Shown here: in pieces, positions 9,774 through 18,530 of the stretch
Layout: every line of letters starts with the position of its first letter
Numbering within the stretch: the stretch's first letter is position 1
DNA from: a virus
Virus record (IMG/VR): IMGVR_UViG_3300008216_000011
Location: 1-64,000 of that record
Length of the DNA: 64,000 nt
Strand: one strand, 5' to 3'
Notes under the pieces: generated by a model
What the model saw: the letters and a program-made list of their open reading frames with translations, nothing else
Databases searched by the model: none
What the model was told of the DNA's origin: nothing
Position numbers and translations under genes: made by a program

Positions 9774-10547
9774 ATGGGTATTAATGTAGAAAAGATGCGA
9801 GCACGACTCGCGCAACTTAAGGGTGAAGGTGGTGGAAAGGATACGTTCTGGCGTCCACAAGATGGTGAACAGACGATTCGTATTATTCCTACCGCAGATG
9901 GAGATCCCTTTAAGGATTATTGGTTCCACTACAATGTGGGCAAGAACGCAGGGTTTTTATGCCCTAAGCGAAATTACGGAGAAAGCTGCGCCGTTTGCGA
10001 ATTCGCCTCTCGTCTTTGGACTGAGGGCGTTAACAACAACGACGAAGACAGCAAGAAGATGGCCAAGAGCCTCTTTACGCGCCAGCGCTTCTTCTCTCCC
10101 GTCATGGTACGAGGAGAAGAGAGCCGCGGCGTCCGAGTTTGGGGATATGGTAAGATGGCCTATGAGAATCTGCTATCTTTGGTCCTCAACCCAGAATACG
10201 GTGATATCACCGATGCTGAAACAGGCACTGACCTAGTTTTGGGCTATGGGAAGCCCCCAGGCGCTTCCTTCCCCCAGACGAAGCTCACGCCTCGCCGACG
10301 TTCCTCCACTCTATGTGAGGACATGACTCCGGAGAGTTGCAAGGAAATCCTTGATTCGATTCCGGACATGACTGACCTTTTCGAGCGTAAGTCATCGACT
10401 GAAGTTGAGAGTCTTTTGGACACTTATCTTTCCGATGATGAATCGGCCGAAACTCGCTCCAGCGAGACTACGAAGTACGCCTCTACGTCTACGAGTGAGG
10501 CTCCCTCCTCAGTGGATGCTGCATTCGCAGAACTTGGCATCGGGTAA
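9774..10547 (+). CDS. gp32-like single-stranded DNA-binding protein
   Basis: A 257-residue protein with the plan of T4 gp32. A basic N-terminus (VEKMRARLAQLK) for cooperative binding is followed by an OB-type core starting FWRPQDGEQTIRIIPT. A zinc-knuckle element FLCPKRNYGESCAVCEF lies near residues 63-80, and a Ser/Glu/Asp-rich acidic tail ends DAAFAELGIG. It coats ssDNA and recruits replication and recombination proteins through the tail. A good SD (AAAGGAA) lies 7 nt before ATG. It has its own small intergenic region and a recombinase gene downstream. Confidence 0.85.
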   Translation: MGINVEKMRARLAQLKGEGGGKDTFWRPQDGEQTIRIIPTADGDPFKDYWFHYNVGKNAGFLCPKRNYGESCAVCEFASRLWTEGVNNNDEDSKKMAKSLFTRQRFFSPVMVRGEESRGVRVWGYGKMAYENLLSLVLNPEYGDITDAETGTDLVLGYGKPPGASFPQTKLTPRRRSSTLCEDMTPESCKEILDSIPDMTDLFERKSSTEVESLLDTYLSDDESAETRSSETTKYASTSTSEAPSSVDAAFAELGIG

Positions 10548-10619
10548 AATATCCCTCCGCAGGGGGGCCCGGGGTTACAGGGGTCCCACATTATCACAAG
10601 CAAGATAAGGAATTTTTAG
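10548..10619. other. GC-rich intergenic segment
   Basis: The 72 nt after the SSB gene contain CCCTCCGCAGGG (a 4-bp hairpin) followed by runs of six, four and four G with interspersed CCC. It is far more GC-rich than its surroundings and could form an RNA structure protecting or ending the SSB message. No T-run follows. No promoter is evident. Confidence 0.35.
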
Positions 10620-11129
10620 ATGAATAACATTACAGACACTTTGAGAGAACTAAGCGTCGCTGATGATGCACTTATCACCCTTAGCTATACCGAGGGTGCC
10701 GATGTTTGGCATATTGACGACAACCACGTGGAAGAGACAATTGGTTACACCAAGACTGTTTCTCTCCTTGCTGGGCTCCTTGCCTCTGACGTAACCGTTT
10801 CGCGCGCTTACGGCACTCCTGACGATATTCTTGAAGACATGCGGGACGAGGGACTTCTCGATAACTATGACAACGAAGGTTCTTTCAAGGACTACTTGAC
10901 TGGGCAGCTCACCGATACGATCTATGAAGGCGAGTATCCTTTGGATTACTCAACTCAGCATTACGACCACAAACGCGGCTGGTGCAACATCTCGACCAGG
11001 GTCAAAATTAAGGCAGCCGATCTTTACCGAATCGATGAAAACGAGTCTTCACCTAACTCGGCCGATGCGGTTGTCGAAGGTTTTACTGTTGAGGTGCAGA
11101 CACCGGCCGGTACGCTGACGCTTAGCTAG
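10620..11129 (+). CDS. conserved phage protein of unknown function
   Basis: A 169-residue acidic soluble protein. Its most distinctive segment, YSTQHYDHKRGWCNIS near residue 105, resembles a Tyr-Asp-His-Lys-Arg-Gly motif I associate with small proteins near SSB genes in marine T4-like phages. No enzyme motif is visible. It lies between SSB and recombinase genes, so a link to DNA metabolism is plausible but unproven. Confidence 0.6.
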   Translation: MNNITDTLRELSVADDALITLSYTEGADVWHIDDNHVEETIGYTKTVSLLAGLLASDVTVSRAYGTPDDILEDMRDEGLLDNYDNEGSFKDYLTGQLTDTIYEGEYPLDYSTQHYDHKRGWCNISTRVKIKAADLYRIDENESSPNSADAVVEGFTVEVQTPAGTLTLS

Positions 11130-11347
11130 TGAAAATTCTAGACTTACATGGAGAATATCACCGCTCTGTACAGGGCATTGTAGAGGAGTTTGTGTTTTCG
11201 AACGAGACCCCGCTGAAGATCATAACGGGAAAATCTCAAAGAATGAGAGAACTTGTCACTCAGGTGACGAACAGGAGTGGCCTTTACTGCCATTTCGAAA
11301 ATCTTACAAATAGCGGTTGTTTGATTATAACAAAATATAAAATATAG
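11129..11347 (+). CDS. small Smr-like domain protein
   Basis: A 72-residue protein starting KILDLHGEYH and containing LKIITGKS, the two conserved parts of the Smr (small MutS-related) domain: the LDLHG motif and the I-xGKG loop. Smr domains bind or cut branched DNA or RNA. Here the second motif reads TGKS instead of HGKG, so nuclease activity is uncertain. GTG start overlapping the upstream stop; the recombinase gene follows 10 nt later. Confidence 0.6.
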   Translation: MKILDLHGEYHRSVQGIVEEFVFSNETPLKIITGKSQRMRELVTQVTNRSGLYCHFENLTNSGCLIITKYKI

Positions 11348-11357
11348 GGAGAATAAA

Positions 11358-12494
11358 ATGGCTCGACGCAAATCAACGATAGGAAAACTTCAAATTTCAG
11401 AAATGAGAAGCCTTATCAACAAGAAAGCTGGCATGAATGTCGCTTTCGATCTTAAGAATGAAAACCCAACCGAAGTGAAAGCCTGGATTCCAACTGGATC
11501 TCGTTGGCTAGACTCGATTATTTGCCGCGGCCAACTAGCCGGCATCCCGGTTGGAAAAATCACGGAAATCGCCGGCCTAGAGTCGACAGGGAAATCGTTC
11601 ATGGCGGCACAAGTCGCCGCGAATGCTCAGAAGATGGGAATTGATGTTATCTACTTTGATTCTGAATCTGCTATCGATCCGACTTTCTTGGAGCGCGCTG
11701 GCTGCGATTTAGAAACGCTCTTGTATGTGCAGGCAGCTTCGGTGGAATTTGTACTAGAGACAATCGAAGAGCTTTTGGGTTCAAACGCCAACAGAATGCT
11801 GTTTATTTGGGATTCTCTGGCACTCACCCCTTCTATCTCAGATATCGAGGGCGATTTTAACCCCAACTCCTCTATGGCAGTCAAGCCTCGCATTCTCTCT
11901 AAGGGTATGGCAAAACTAACAGTGCCCATTGCTAATAGTCAGTCGACGTTCTTGGTTTTAAACCAGCTAAAGACGAACATCCCGTCTGGGCCAAATGCGC
12001 ACATTGTTGCTATGACCACTCCATACATTACACCCGGAGGAAAGGCCATGCACTATGCTTATTCACTTCGCGTGTGGCTCACTGGACGAAAGGCCAAAGC
12101 TTCCTTTATCATGGATGACAAAGGGTTCAGAATCGGATCAGAGGTAAAAGCAAAACTTGAGAAATCTCGATTTGGCACTCAGGGTCGCAATTGCGCATTC
12201 AAGATTCTTTGGGGAGAGGGTATCGGCGTGCAGGATGAAGAAAGTTGGCTGGAGGCCATCAAAGGTTCCGAGAACCTTCTTCAGCGCGGCGCATGGTATG
12301 CACTTCAATACGAAAATGGAGATCAGGAGAAGTTCATGAGTTCTCAGTGGGTCGAGAAGTTGGCTAATGAAAAGTTTAAGCAGCGTGTCTTTGAAATTAT
12401 GGACGAAGAGATCGTTATGAAGTTTGATAAACGTCAGGGAACTGCCAGCGAATTTTATGATACTGAAGAAGAATCATCAGAACAACAAAAATAA
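11358..12494 (+). CDS. RecA/UvsX-like recombinase
   Basis: A 378-residue protein with the RecA core. Walker A is GLESTGKS (73-80), the catalytic Glu lies in YFDSESAID, and a Walker-B-like strand is RMLFIWDSLAL. The segment TFLVLNQLKTN and a glycine-rich TPYITPGGKAMHYA match L1/L2 DNA-binding loops. Its length is near T4 UvsX (391). It should form filaments on ssDNA with the SSB for strand exchange and recombination-dependent replication. The strong SD GGGAGAA lies 7 nt before ATG. The acidic C-terminus is typical of the family. Confidence 0.88.
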   Translation: MARRKSTIGKLQISEMRSLINKKAGMNVAFDLKNENPTEVKAWIPTGSRWLDSIICRGQLAGIPVGKITEIAGLESTGKSFMAAQVAANAQKMGIDVIYFDSESAIDPTFLERAGCDLETLLYVQAASVEFVLETIEELLGSNANRMLFIWDSLALTPSISDIEGDFNPNSSMAVKPRILSKGMAKLTVPIANSQSTFLVLNQLKTNIPSGPNAHIVAMTTPYITPGGKAMHYAYSLRVWLTGRKAKASFIMDDKGFRIGSEVKAKLEKSRFGTQGRNCAFKILWGEGIGVQDEESWLEAIKGSENLLQRGAWYALQYENGDQEKFMSSQWVEKLANEKFKQRVFEIMDEEIVMKFDKRQGTASEFYDTEEESSEQQK

Positions 12495-12502
12495 AATAAC
12501 TC

Positions 12503-12549
12503 TTGACTCTGGAGGCACTGTGGGATATACTATTCTCACAGTGCCTTTT
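12503..12549 (+). promoter_or_regulatory. promoter embedded in a terminator-like hairpin
   Basis: The promoter is TTGACT (12503-12508), 17 nt, TATACT (12526-12531). The perfect 9-bp arms GGCACTGTG (12514-12522) and CACAGTGCC (12537-12545) enclose the -10 in their loop, and TTTT follows. Transcripts coming from the recombinase would form the whole hairpin and may end there. Transcripts starting at this promoter (~12538) would lack the left arm. It thus marks a boundary between two operons. Confidence 0.65.
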
Positions 12550-12566
12550 AGCAGATAGGAATTATA

Positions 12567-12950
12567 GTGAAAAATAAGCGCTATATCGGACTAGCCAAGC
12601 GAGTCGCAGAAGAGTCAGATTATGGAAAGTTTCGTCACGGAGCAGTCTTGGTTAAGGGTAGCTCCATTCGTAACGTTTCCTGCAACAAGCAACGACACTG
12701 CAGCTTTGGTACACGTTTCCGCGCACCAGACTGTGGAGATGCGACTCTGCATGCAGAATTAGGCGCCATTTTGGGAGTCGACAGGGGAGTAACCCGCGGC
12801 TCAACAGTTTACGTAGCAAGAATTAACAAAGAGGGAGAAGCTAAGATTAGCAAACCGTGCCCTATGTGTCAAAACGCGATGAAGCATGTTGGCGTCCGCC
12901 GCGTTGTGTACACAGATAAAGACGGAGATATTGTGAGTATGAGACTATGA
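12567..12950 (+). CDS. cytidine/deoxycytidylate deaminase family
   Basis: A 127-residue protein with the zinc-dependent deaminase motifs: LHAELGAI (His ligand, catalytic Glu) near residue 70 and KPCPMCQNAM (two Cys ligands) near 97. These enzymes deaminate dCMP, cytidine or related bases; a phage dCMP deaminase would supply dUMP for dTTP. It is shorter than T4 Cd (193) and lacks its extra zinc site, so the substrate is uncertain. GTG start; first gene after the 12.5 kb promoter. Confidence 0.75.
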   Translation: MKNKRYIGLAKRVAEESDYGKFRHGAVLVKGSSIRNVSCNKQRHCSFGTRFRAPDCGDATLHAELGAILGVDRGVTRGSTVYVARINKEGEAKISKPCPMCQNAMKHVGVRRVVYTDKDGDIVSMRL

Positions 12951-13411
12951 ATATATTTGTTGTTGACGAAGACCCGGTAGTTGCTGCACAGCAATTGTGT
13001 GACAAGCATGTGGTAAAGATGATTCTTGAGACTGCACAGATGTTGTGTACGGTAGCAGCCAATCACGGCCACAAAACACCTTATCGTAAGACACACGCAA
13101 AGCATCCCTGCACTTTATGGGCCGGCACTTCTGCTGGAAATTGGACGTGGCTTCTCCGCCACGGCTTAGCTATGTGTGCTGAATATACGCGCCGCTATGG
13201 CCGCGTACACAAAAGTGAGGAGGTCATCATGTGGTGTAGCAGACTTACGATGAAATTCCTGGGAGCCAATCTGACGCCGTTCGCCCAAGCAATGCCTCCC
13301 CAGTATCACAATGACTGTGCAGTCACTGCATACCGTGCCTATTACCACGGAGAAAAAGCAAAGTTTGCTACATGGAAAACAGAGGAGCCAAAATGGTGGA
13401 GAGTAAGATGA
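12947..13411 (+). CDS. conserved phage protein of unknown function
   Basis: A 154-residue protein rich in Cys, His and Trp. It opens NIFVVDEDPVVAAQQLCDKH and carries LTPFAQAMPPQYHND and AYRAYYHGEKAKFATW. I recognise this pattern from uncharacterised proteins of many T4-like phages but cannot name a function with confidence. It overlaps its neighbours by 4 nt on each side, so it is translated together with the deaminase and the 5'-3' exonuclease. Confidence 0.65.
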   Translation: MNIFVVDEDPVVAAQQLCDKHVVKMILETAQMLCTVAANHGHKTPYRKTHAKHPCTLWAGTSAGNWTWLLRHGLAMCAEYTRRYGRVHKSEEVIMWCSRLTMKFLGANLTPFAQAMPPQYHNDCAVTAYRAYYHGEKAKFATWKTEEPKWWRVR

Positions 13412-14373
13412 AAAGAGTGATGATTGTCGATAGCCTAAATCAGTTTATTAGGTCCTACATTGTTGATCCAAGTTTATCGACAAACGGTCAACCAATAGGC
13501 GGAACAAAGGGCTTTTTAAAGATTTTACAGAAACTCTGCAGGGATATTAACCCAGATGCTGTTGTTATCTGTTGGGACGGCAGAGGTGGCTCTAGGAAGC
13601 GCCGAAGTCTAGTTAAGGAATATAAGTCCGGACGCAAGGCCATTCGTCTAAATCGCGAAACCGACATGACCGAAGACGAAGAACTTCAAAATAAGATTTG
13701 GCAGCAAAGCCGGCTGATTGAGTACTTGAATGAACTCCCGGTGATTCAGTTTATGTTCGATGAGGTTGAGGCCGATGATGTAATCGGATATGTCAGTAAG
13801 ATGCCGCAATTCGACGGATGGCAAAAGGTAATCGTTTCCAGCGACAAAGACTTCATTCAGTTATGTGATGGTGAAACTGTGCTTTTTAGGCCGGTACAGA
13901 AGGAAGTCCTGAATAAGAACAATATCATTGAGAAGTTTGGAATTCACCCAAACAATTTTGCTTTGGCCCGGGCCCTTGTCGGAGACAAATCCGATAATTT
14001 AGAAGGTGTACGCGGCGTCGGCCTTCCTACGGTAAAGAAAAGATTTCCCTTTCTTTCTGAAGAAAAATCATATACAATACAAGAGTTGATAGAATTTTGT
14101 GATAATGTTGACTCAAAGCTTAAGACTTACAAATCAATTTTAGAAAATGAAGATTTGGTGGCATTGAATTATAAGCTTATGCAACTGTATTCTCCAATCT
14201 TGTCAGTTCAGTCAAAAAGCAAGGTCGACTTCACTATCGATAATTTTGAATTTGAGTTCAACAAGACAGAGATGATCAAAATGATGCATGAAGATGGTTT
14301 TGGGTCGTACAATTGGGACGAGTTGTTCGCTAAAATGAAGAAAATATCGATTGATGGGCTAAGAGGGGAATAA
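13408..14373 (+). CDS. 5'-3' exonuclease (RNase H/FEN family)
   Basis: A flap-endonuclease-type nuclease of ~321 residues. It opens KRVMIVDSLNQFIRS (first metal Asp), then carries EVEADDVIGYVS, KVIVSSDKDFIQL and GDKSDNLEGVRGVG (helix-hairpin-helix), the standard order in T4 RNase H and the Pol I 5' nuclease. It should remove RNA primers and flaps on the lagging strand. I chose the ATG at 13408, which overlaps the upstream stop as ATGA, over a longer in-frame start at 13372 that would add 12 unconserved residues. Confidence 0.82.
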   Translation: MKRVMIVDSLNQFIRSYIVDPSLSTNGQPIGGTKGFLKILQKLCRDINPDAVVICWDGRGGSRKRRSLVKEYKSGRKAIRLNRETDMTEDEELQNKIWQQSRLIEYLNELPVIQFMFDEVEADDVIGYVSKMPQFDGWQKVIVSSDKDFIQLCDGETVLFRPVQKEVLNKNNIIEKFGIHPNNFALARALVGDKSDNLEGVRGVGLPTVKKRFPFLSEEKSYTIQELIEFCDNVDSKLKTYKSILENEDLVALNYKLMQLYSPILSVQSKSKVDFTIDNFEFEFNKTEMIKMMHEDGFGSYNWDELFAKMKKISIDGLRGE

Positions 14374-15756
14374 ATGGATTTTAACGAAAAATCAGATTTT
14401 TCAAAGTATGGCAAAAGCTTTCAAGAGCAGCTGTGTATGCTTGTCCTTGATGATCGACCTTTCGCCGATCAGGTTGAAGAAGTTCTAGACATTAATTTTC
14501 TAGAACTTCGTTATCTACGTGTATTCGTAGAGAAGGTTTTTTCGTATCGTAAGAAGTATGACGTACATCCTTCCCGTAGGATTATGACAACTATTCTGCG
14601 CACAGATCTGGAAGAAGAGAACGAACTAACCCAGCAACAGACTCGTGAATTCTTCGCGCGCGGCCACACTTTTAGTACTGAGGATGCTGGGTACATCAAG
14701 GAGACTTCTTTAGATTTCTGCAAAAAGCAGTGTCTGAAATCCGCTATGGTGAAGTCTATCGGACTCCTCCAGAAATCATCTTTCGATGAGATTTCGAAAG
14801 TCATTAATGATTCACTAAAGTTGGGCGCGAGCCCGGACACCGGCCATGATTGGAAAAGGGACTTTGAAGCCAGATACAAGCCCAAATTCAGAAACCCAGT
14901 AACGACCGGCTGGGACTTATTGGATGATCTTTGCCACGGCGGCTTGGGTCAAAAAGAGCTTGGAGTGGTTATTGCGCCTACCGGTGCCGGAAAATCCATG
15001 GCCCTTGTACATTTAGGAACAAAAGCCTTAAGAGCTGGCAAAACTGTGGTACACTATACTCTGGAGCTGCAGGACACGGTGATCGGAACGAGATACGATA
15101 GCTGCCTCACCGGGGTACCGCTATCAAACCTTCTCTCCTTCAAAGAGAAAATATATGAAGAGGTTAAAGACATTCCCGGCTCCTTGATTATTAAGGAATA
15201 TCCAACGAAATCTGCTAGCACGCAAACGTTGCGAGGGCATCTTGAAAAGTTAAGATTGCGCAACGTTGAGGTTGATATGATCATTGTTGATTATGCCGAT
15301 CTTCTTCGCCCCGTTTCAGCGCAGAAAGAGCGCAGAAATGAGCTTGAATCTATCTACGAGGAACTTCGTGGATTGGCTCAGGAGTTCGTGTGTCCAATTT
15401 GGACCGCTAGCCAAACAAACCGCTCAGGCCTCAATGCGGAAGTGATTACTATGGAATCGATTTCCGAGGCATTCAATAAGTGCTTCGTCGCAGATTTCAT
15501 TTTTTCTATCTCTAGGACGGTCGAAGATAAGCAGGCAAATACCGGCAGAATCTTTATCGCAAAGAATAGAAATGGTCCAGATGGGCTGGTCTTCCCCCTC
15601 TTCATGGATACGTCGAGTGTGGCGATCAAAGTTCTTGAGCCAACAGCTGAGATGCTGACAGAACCAGTCCAAAGAACGGACAAGGAACAAAGAGAACTTT
15701 TGGCTCAAAAGTATAAAAAATTAGTAAAGGGTAAAAAAAGTGAAGTACACACATAA
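14374..15756 (+). CDS. DnaB/gp41-like replicative helicase
   Basis: A 460-residue protein. Walker A is APTGAGKS (201-208) and Walker B is MIIVDYADLL (~300). Later motifs include PIWTASQTNRS and FIFSISRT. This is the RecA-fold motor of hexameric DnaB and T4 gp41. The N-terminal 150 residues are helical like the primase-interacting domain. It unwinds DNA 5'-3' ahead of the polymerase. SD AGGGG lies just before ATG. The end overlaps the reductase gene by 17 nt. Confidence 0.85.
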   Translation: MDFNEKSDFSKYGKSFQEQLCMLVLDDRPFADQVEEVLDINFLELRYLRVFVEKVFSYRKKYDVHPSRRIMTTILRTDLEEENELTQQQTREFFARGHTFSTEDAGYIKETSLDFCKKQCLKSAMVKSIGLLQKSSFDEISKVINDSLKLGASPDTGHDWKRDFEARYKPKFRNPVTTGWDLLDDLCHGGLGQKELGVVIAPTGAGKSMALVHLGTKALRAGKTVVHYTLELQDTVIGTRYDSCLTGVPLSNLLSFKEKIYEEVKDIPGSLIIKEYPTKSASTQTLRGHLEKLRLRNVEVDMIIVDYADLLRPVSAQKERRNELESIYEELRGLAQEFVCPIWTASQTNRSGLNAEVITMESISEAFNKCFVADFIFSISRTVEDKQANTGRIFIAKNRNGPDGLVFPLFMDTSSVAIKVLEPTAEMLTEPVQRTDKEQRELLAQKYKKLVKGKKSEVHT

Positions 15757-18172
15757 TGAAGCTTATGAAGCAACTTTAAAGTATTTTAGTGGCGATGAAT
15801 TAGCAGCTAACGTTTTTATTACAAAATACTGCTTGAGAAACAAGGACGGTGAGTTTTTAGAAAAAACACCAGATGATATGCATGAGAGAATGGCCTCTGA
15901 GTTCGCGCGGATTGAGGAAAAATTTCATAAGGATGGCTCTTCTTCCTCGATGTCAAAAAAGAAGATTCTCTCTTACTTAAAAAACTTTAAATATATTGTC
16001 CCTCAAGGATCGCCTATGATGGGAATAGGAAACAATCATGTTAATGTATCTCTTTCTAACTGTGTCGTTATCGAGCCTCCTGCAGACAGTGTTTCGTCCA
16101 TTATGGACGCTGGTAAGCATCTTGCTAACTTGTTCAAGCGTCGCTGTGGCGTTGGTATTGATCTTTCTCATTTGCGTCCCGAGGGTGCTCCCGTTAACAA
16201 CTCTGCTCGCACTACTACTGGGGCTTGGAGTTTTGCTGATTTCTATTCATATGTTTGCCGTATGATCGGCCAAAATGGCCGACGCGGAGCATTGATGATC
16301 ACAATGGATATCCGTCATCCCGATATCGAGAGTTTTATCACCATGAAAAGGGATTTGACGAAAGTCACCGGCGCGAATGTCTCTGTTAAAATAAGTGATG
16401 ACTTCATGAGGGCCGTAGAGAACAAAGAAACATTTACACTGCAGTTCCCAATCGACAGTGAAGAACCAACGGCAACAAAGGAGGTTCTAGCGGAAGATGT
16501 ATGGAATATGATCATCGAGTCTGCAACAGCCACTGCGGAACCCGGGATCTTGATGTGGGACAATATTGTAAACAATTTACCGGCGCACTCTTATTCCGAG
16601 AGTGGCTTTAAAACAGTTTGCACCAATCCGTGCGGGGAAATACCCCTCTCTGCTTATGATAGTTGTCGGCTGATATCTATCAACTTAAAGAATATGGTAA
16701 AGAATCCGTTTAGTGACAAATCAAAGTTCGATTTTAAGAAGTTGAGGGAGGTAGTCACCGTTGGCATGCGCCTCTCTGACGATCTGGTGGAATTGGAGCT
16801 TGAGAAACTAGAGAGTATCCACCAGTGCACCGACACAGAGGATGAAAAGGAGATGTGGTCTAAGCTGCTTAAAGCCGCCCGCGACGGCCGCCGAACTGGT
16901 ATGGGAACCCATGGCTTAGCTGACGCCATTGCTCGTCTGGGCCTGAAATACGATTCCGCTGCAGCAATTGCCGTTATCGAGAAGATCTACGAAACACTAC
17001 GCAACTCAGCGTACTCGGAAAGTATATCTCTGGCCCGTGATCGCGGCTCCTTCCCGGTGTTCGACTGGGAGCTAGAAAAAGAAAATAGATTTATCAGTCG
17101 ACTACCAGAAGAGCTGCAAAACTCTTTATCGACCCATGGGCGTCGAAACATATCAATTTTGACAAACGCCCCAACCGGCTCTGTGTCTATATTATCCCAG
17201 ACTAGTTCTGGGCTAGAACCCGTCTTCCGTAATTGGTATATTCGTCGTCGTAAACTTTCTCACGATGAGCAGGACGTTGTGCCAGATTTCGTAGATGAGA
17301 TGGACGATAAGTGGGCTGAATACAGAATATTCCATCATAACGTGCAGGAGTATCTAGAGCTTTTCGGAACAGATAAGATACCAGAGTTCTTTGTAGAATC
17401 AGACCAGATTGATGGTATGCAGAGGATCGCAATTCAAGAAGCAATTCAGAAGAGTATCGACCATAGTATTAGTTCTACAATCAACCTTCCAAAAGAAACA
17501 AATCCAGAAACTGTAGGAGCGTTGTATTTAGAGGGTTGGCGCCGCGGCCTCAAAGGAATAACTGTATATGTAGAAGGATCCCGCACCGGAGTGCTGATAT
17601 CAAACTCGGAAAATAAGAAAGAGGAGTTCCCACAGCATACAGCGCCAAAACGACCTTTTGAGCTTCCGTGTGATATTCACCATACTACGATTCAGGGAGA
17701 AAAGTGGGTTATAATGGTAGGCTTGATGGACGGGAGACCGTATGAGGTTATGGGAGGTCTCTCTAATCTTATCGAAATTCCAAGATCCAAAGCAGAGGGG
17801 GTTTTGATGAAACACCCCAGGAAAACCATGAATTCCGTATATGATTTGCAGATCGGCACTAATGGAGAGACTGTAATTATTAAAGACTTAGTGAAAGCAT
17901 TTGATAACCCTAATCACTCGGCATTTACCAGAGTAATTTCTCTCGGCTTGCGTCATGGTGCCAATATTCAATATGTGGTTGAGCAGCTGCAGAAGGATCG
18001 AGACAGTGACATGTTTAGTTTTGCTAGGTGTGTTGCAAGGGTCCTAAAAAGTTATATCCCAGATGGCCAAGCCGCCACCGAAAAAACTTGTCCCGAGTGT
18101 AGTACAGAGGGGTTAGTATACGTGGAAGGTTGCGTGACTTGTAGGAACTGCGGATTCTCTAAGTGCGGATAA
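15740..18172 (+). CDS. nrdJ: class II (B12-dependent) ribonucleotide reductase
   Basis: An 810-residue protein. VSLSNCVVI (Cys ~108) and CTNPCGEIPL (~296) are the substrate and finger-loop motifs of ribonucleotide reductases, and NAPTGSVSIL supports the barrel. The C-terminus ends in a CPEC-CxxCG zinc-ribbon-like tail (CRNCGFSKCG) carrying the redox Cys, typical of NrdJ. No small-subunit gene is nearby, in line with a cobalamin enzyme. It makes deoxynucleotides without oxygen dependence. GTG start within the helicase end. It closes the operon: a promoter follows 14 nt later. Confidence 0.85.
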   Translation: MKYTHNEAYEATLKYFSGDELAANVFITKYCLRNKDGEFLEKTPDDMHERMASEFARIEEKFHKDGSSSSMSKKKILSYLKNFKYIVPQGSPMMGIGNNHVNVSLSNCVVIEPPADSVSSIMDAGKHLANLFKRRCGVGIDLSHLRPEGAPVNNSARTTTGAWSFADFYSYVCRMIGQNGRRGALMITMDIRHPDIESFITMKRDLTKVTGANVSVKISDDFMRAVENKETFTLQFPIDSEEPTATKEVLAEDVWNMIIESATATAEPGILMWDNIVNNLPAHSYSESGFKTVCTNPCGEIPLSAYDSCRLISINLKNMVKNPFSDKSKFDFKKLREVVTVGMRLSDDLVELELEKLESIHQCTDTEDEKEMWSKLLKAARDGRRTGMGTHGLADAIARLGLKYDSAAAIAVIEKIYETLRNSAYSESISLARDRGSFPVFDWELEKENRFISRLPEELQNSLSTHGRRNISILTNAPTGSVSILSQTSSGLEPVFRNWYIRRRKLSHDEQDVVPDFVDEMDDKWAEYRIFHHNVQEYLELFGTDKIPEFFVESDQIDGMQRIAIQEAIQKSIDHSISSTINLPKETNPETVGALYLEGWRRGLKGITVYVEGSRTGVLISNSENKKEEFPQHTAPKRPFELPCDIHHTTIQGEKWVIMVGLMDGRPYEVMGGLSNLIEIPRSKAEGVLMKHPRKTMNSVYDLQIGTNGETVIIKDLVKAFDNPNHSAFTRVISLGLRHGANIQYVVEQLQKDRDSDMFSFARCVARVLKSYIPDGQAATEKTCPECSTEGLVYVEGCVTCRNCGFSKCG

Positions 18173-18186
18173 TAGAAACAAACCAC

Positions 18187-18224
18187 TTGACTTCTTTGCC
18201 CTTACGAGTTATACTGTAGGGGCA
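18187..18224 (+). promoter_or_regulatory. promoter within weak hairpin, ahead of GroES-like gene
   Basis: TTGACT (18187-18192), 17 nt, TATACT (18210-18215). Arms TGCCC (18197-18201) and GGGCA (18220-18224) flank the -10 and are followed by TTTT. The layout copies that at 12.5 kb: a readthrough hairpin with the promoter in its loop. The stem is only 5 bp, so termination is less certain than the promoter. SD TGAGGAGA precedes the gene at 18246. Confidence 0.6.
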
Positions 18225-18245
18225 TTTTAGTTTGAGGAGAAAAAA

Positions 18246-18530
18246 ATGAACTTTGCACCAGTGAATAAGAACCTGTTACTTAAGGTTGAAGAAGAAGAGG
18301 AAACACTTGAAGCGCCAATTGGTGGCATTTTATTGCCAACTGATTATAGGCCGGCCCACAAGCCATATACTTTTGCAACTTTAGTTGCATGCGCAGATGA
18401 TTCTTCTTTTGCGATGGACGTTGGAAAGACTTTTGTTGTAGAGTCTCAAATGATCCGCGAGATTGAATACGATGGAGAGTTATTTCATACAATAACTGAA
18501 AGTCATGTCATCGGGTTCCTTCGGGAGTAA
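18246..18530 (+). CDS. GroES-like co-chaperonin
   Basis: A 94-residue protein, the size of GroES (97). It opens NFAPVNKNLLLKVEEEEE, matching the GroES start (I-P-hD-vlvk). GGILLPTDYRP occupies the mobile-loop region, and SHVIGFLRE resembles the conserved SDILAIVE end. It would cap a GroEL ring; a phage GroEL lies at 32.5 kb, so the phage may bring a matched pair, as T4 gp31 does for host GroEL. It has its own promoter, separate from GroEL. Confidence 0.7.
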   Translation: MNFAPVNKNLLLKVEEEEETLEAPIGGILLPTDYRPAHKPYTFATLVACADDSSFAMDVGKTFVVESQMIREIEYDGELFHTITESHVIGFLRE

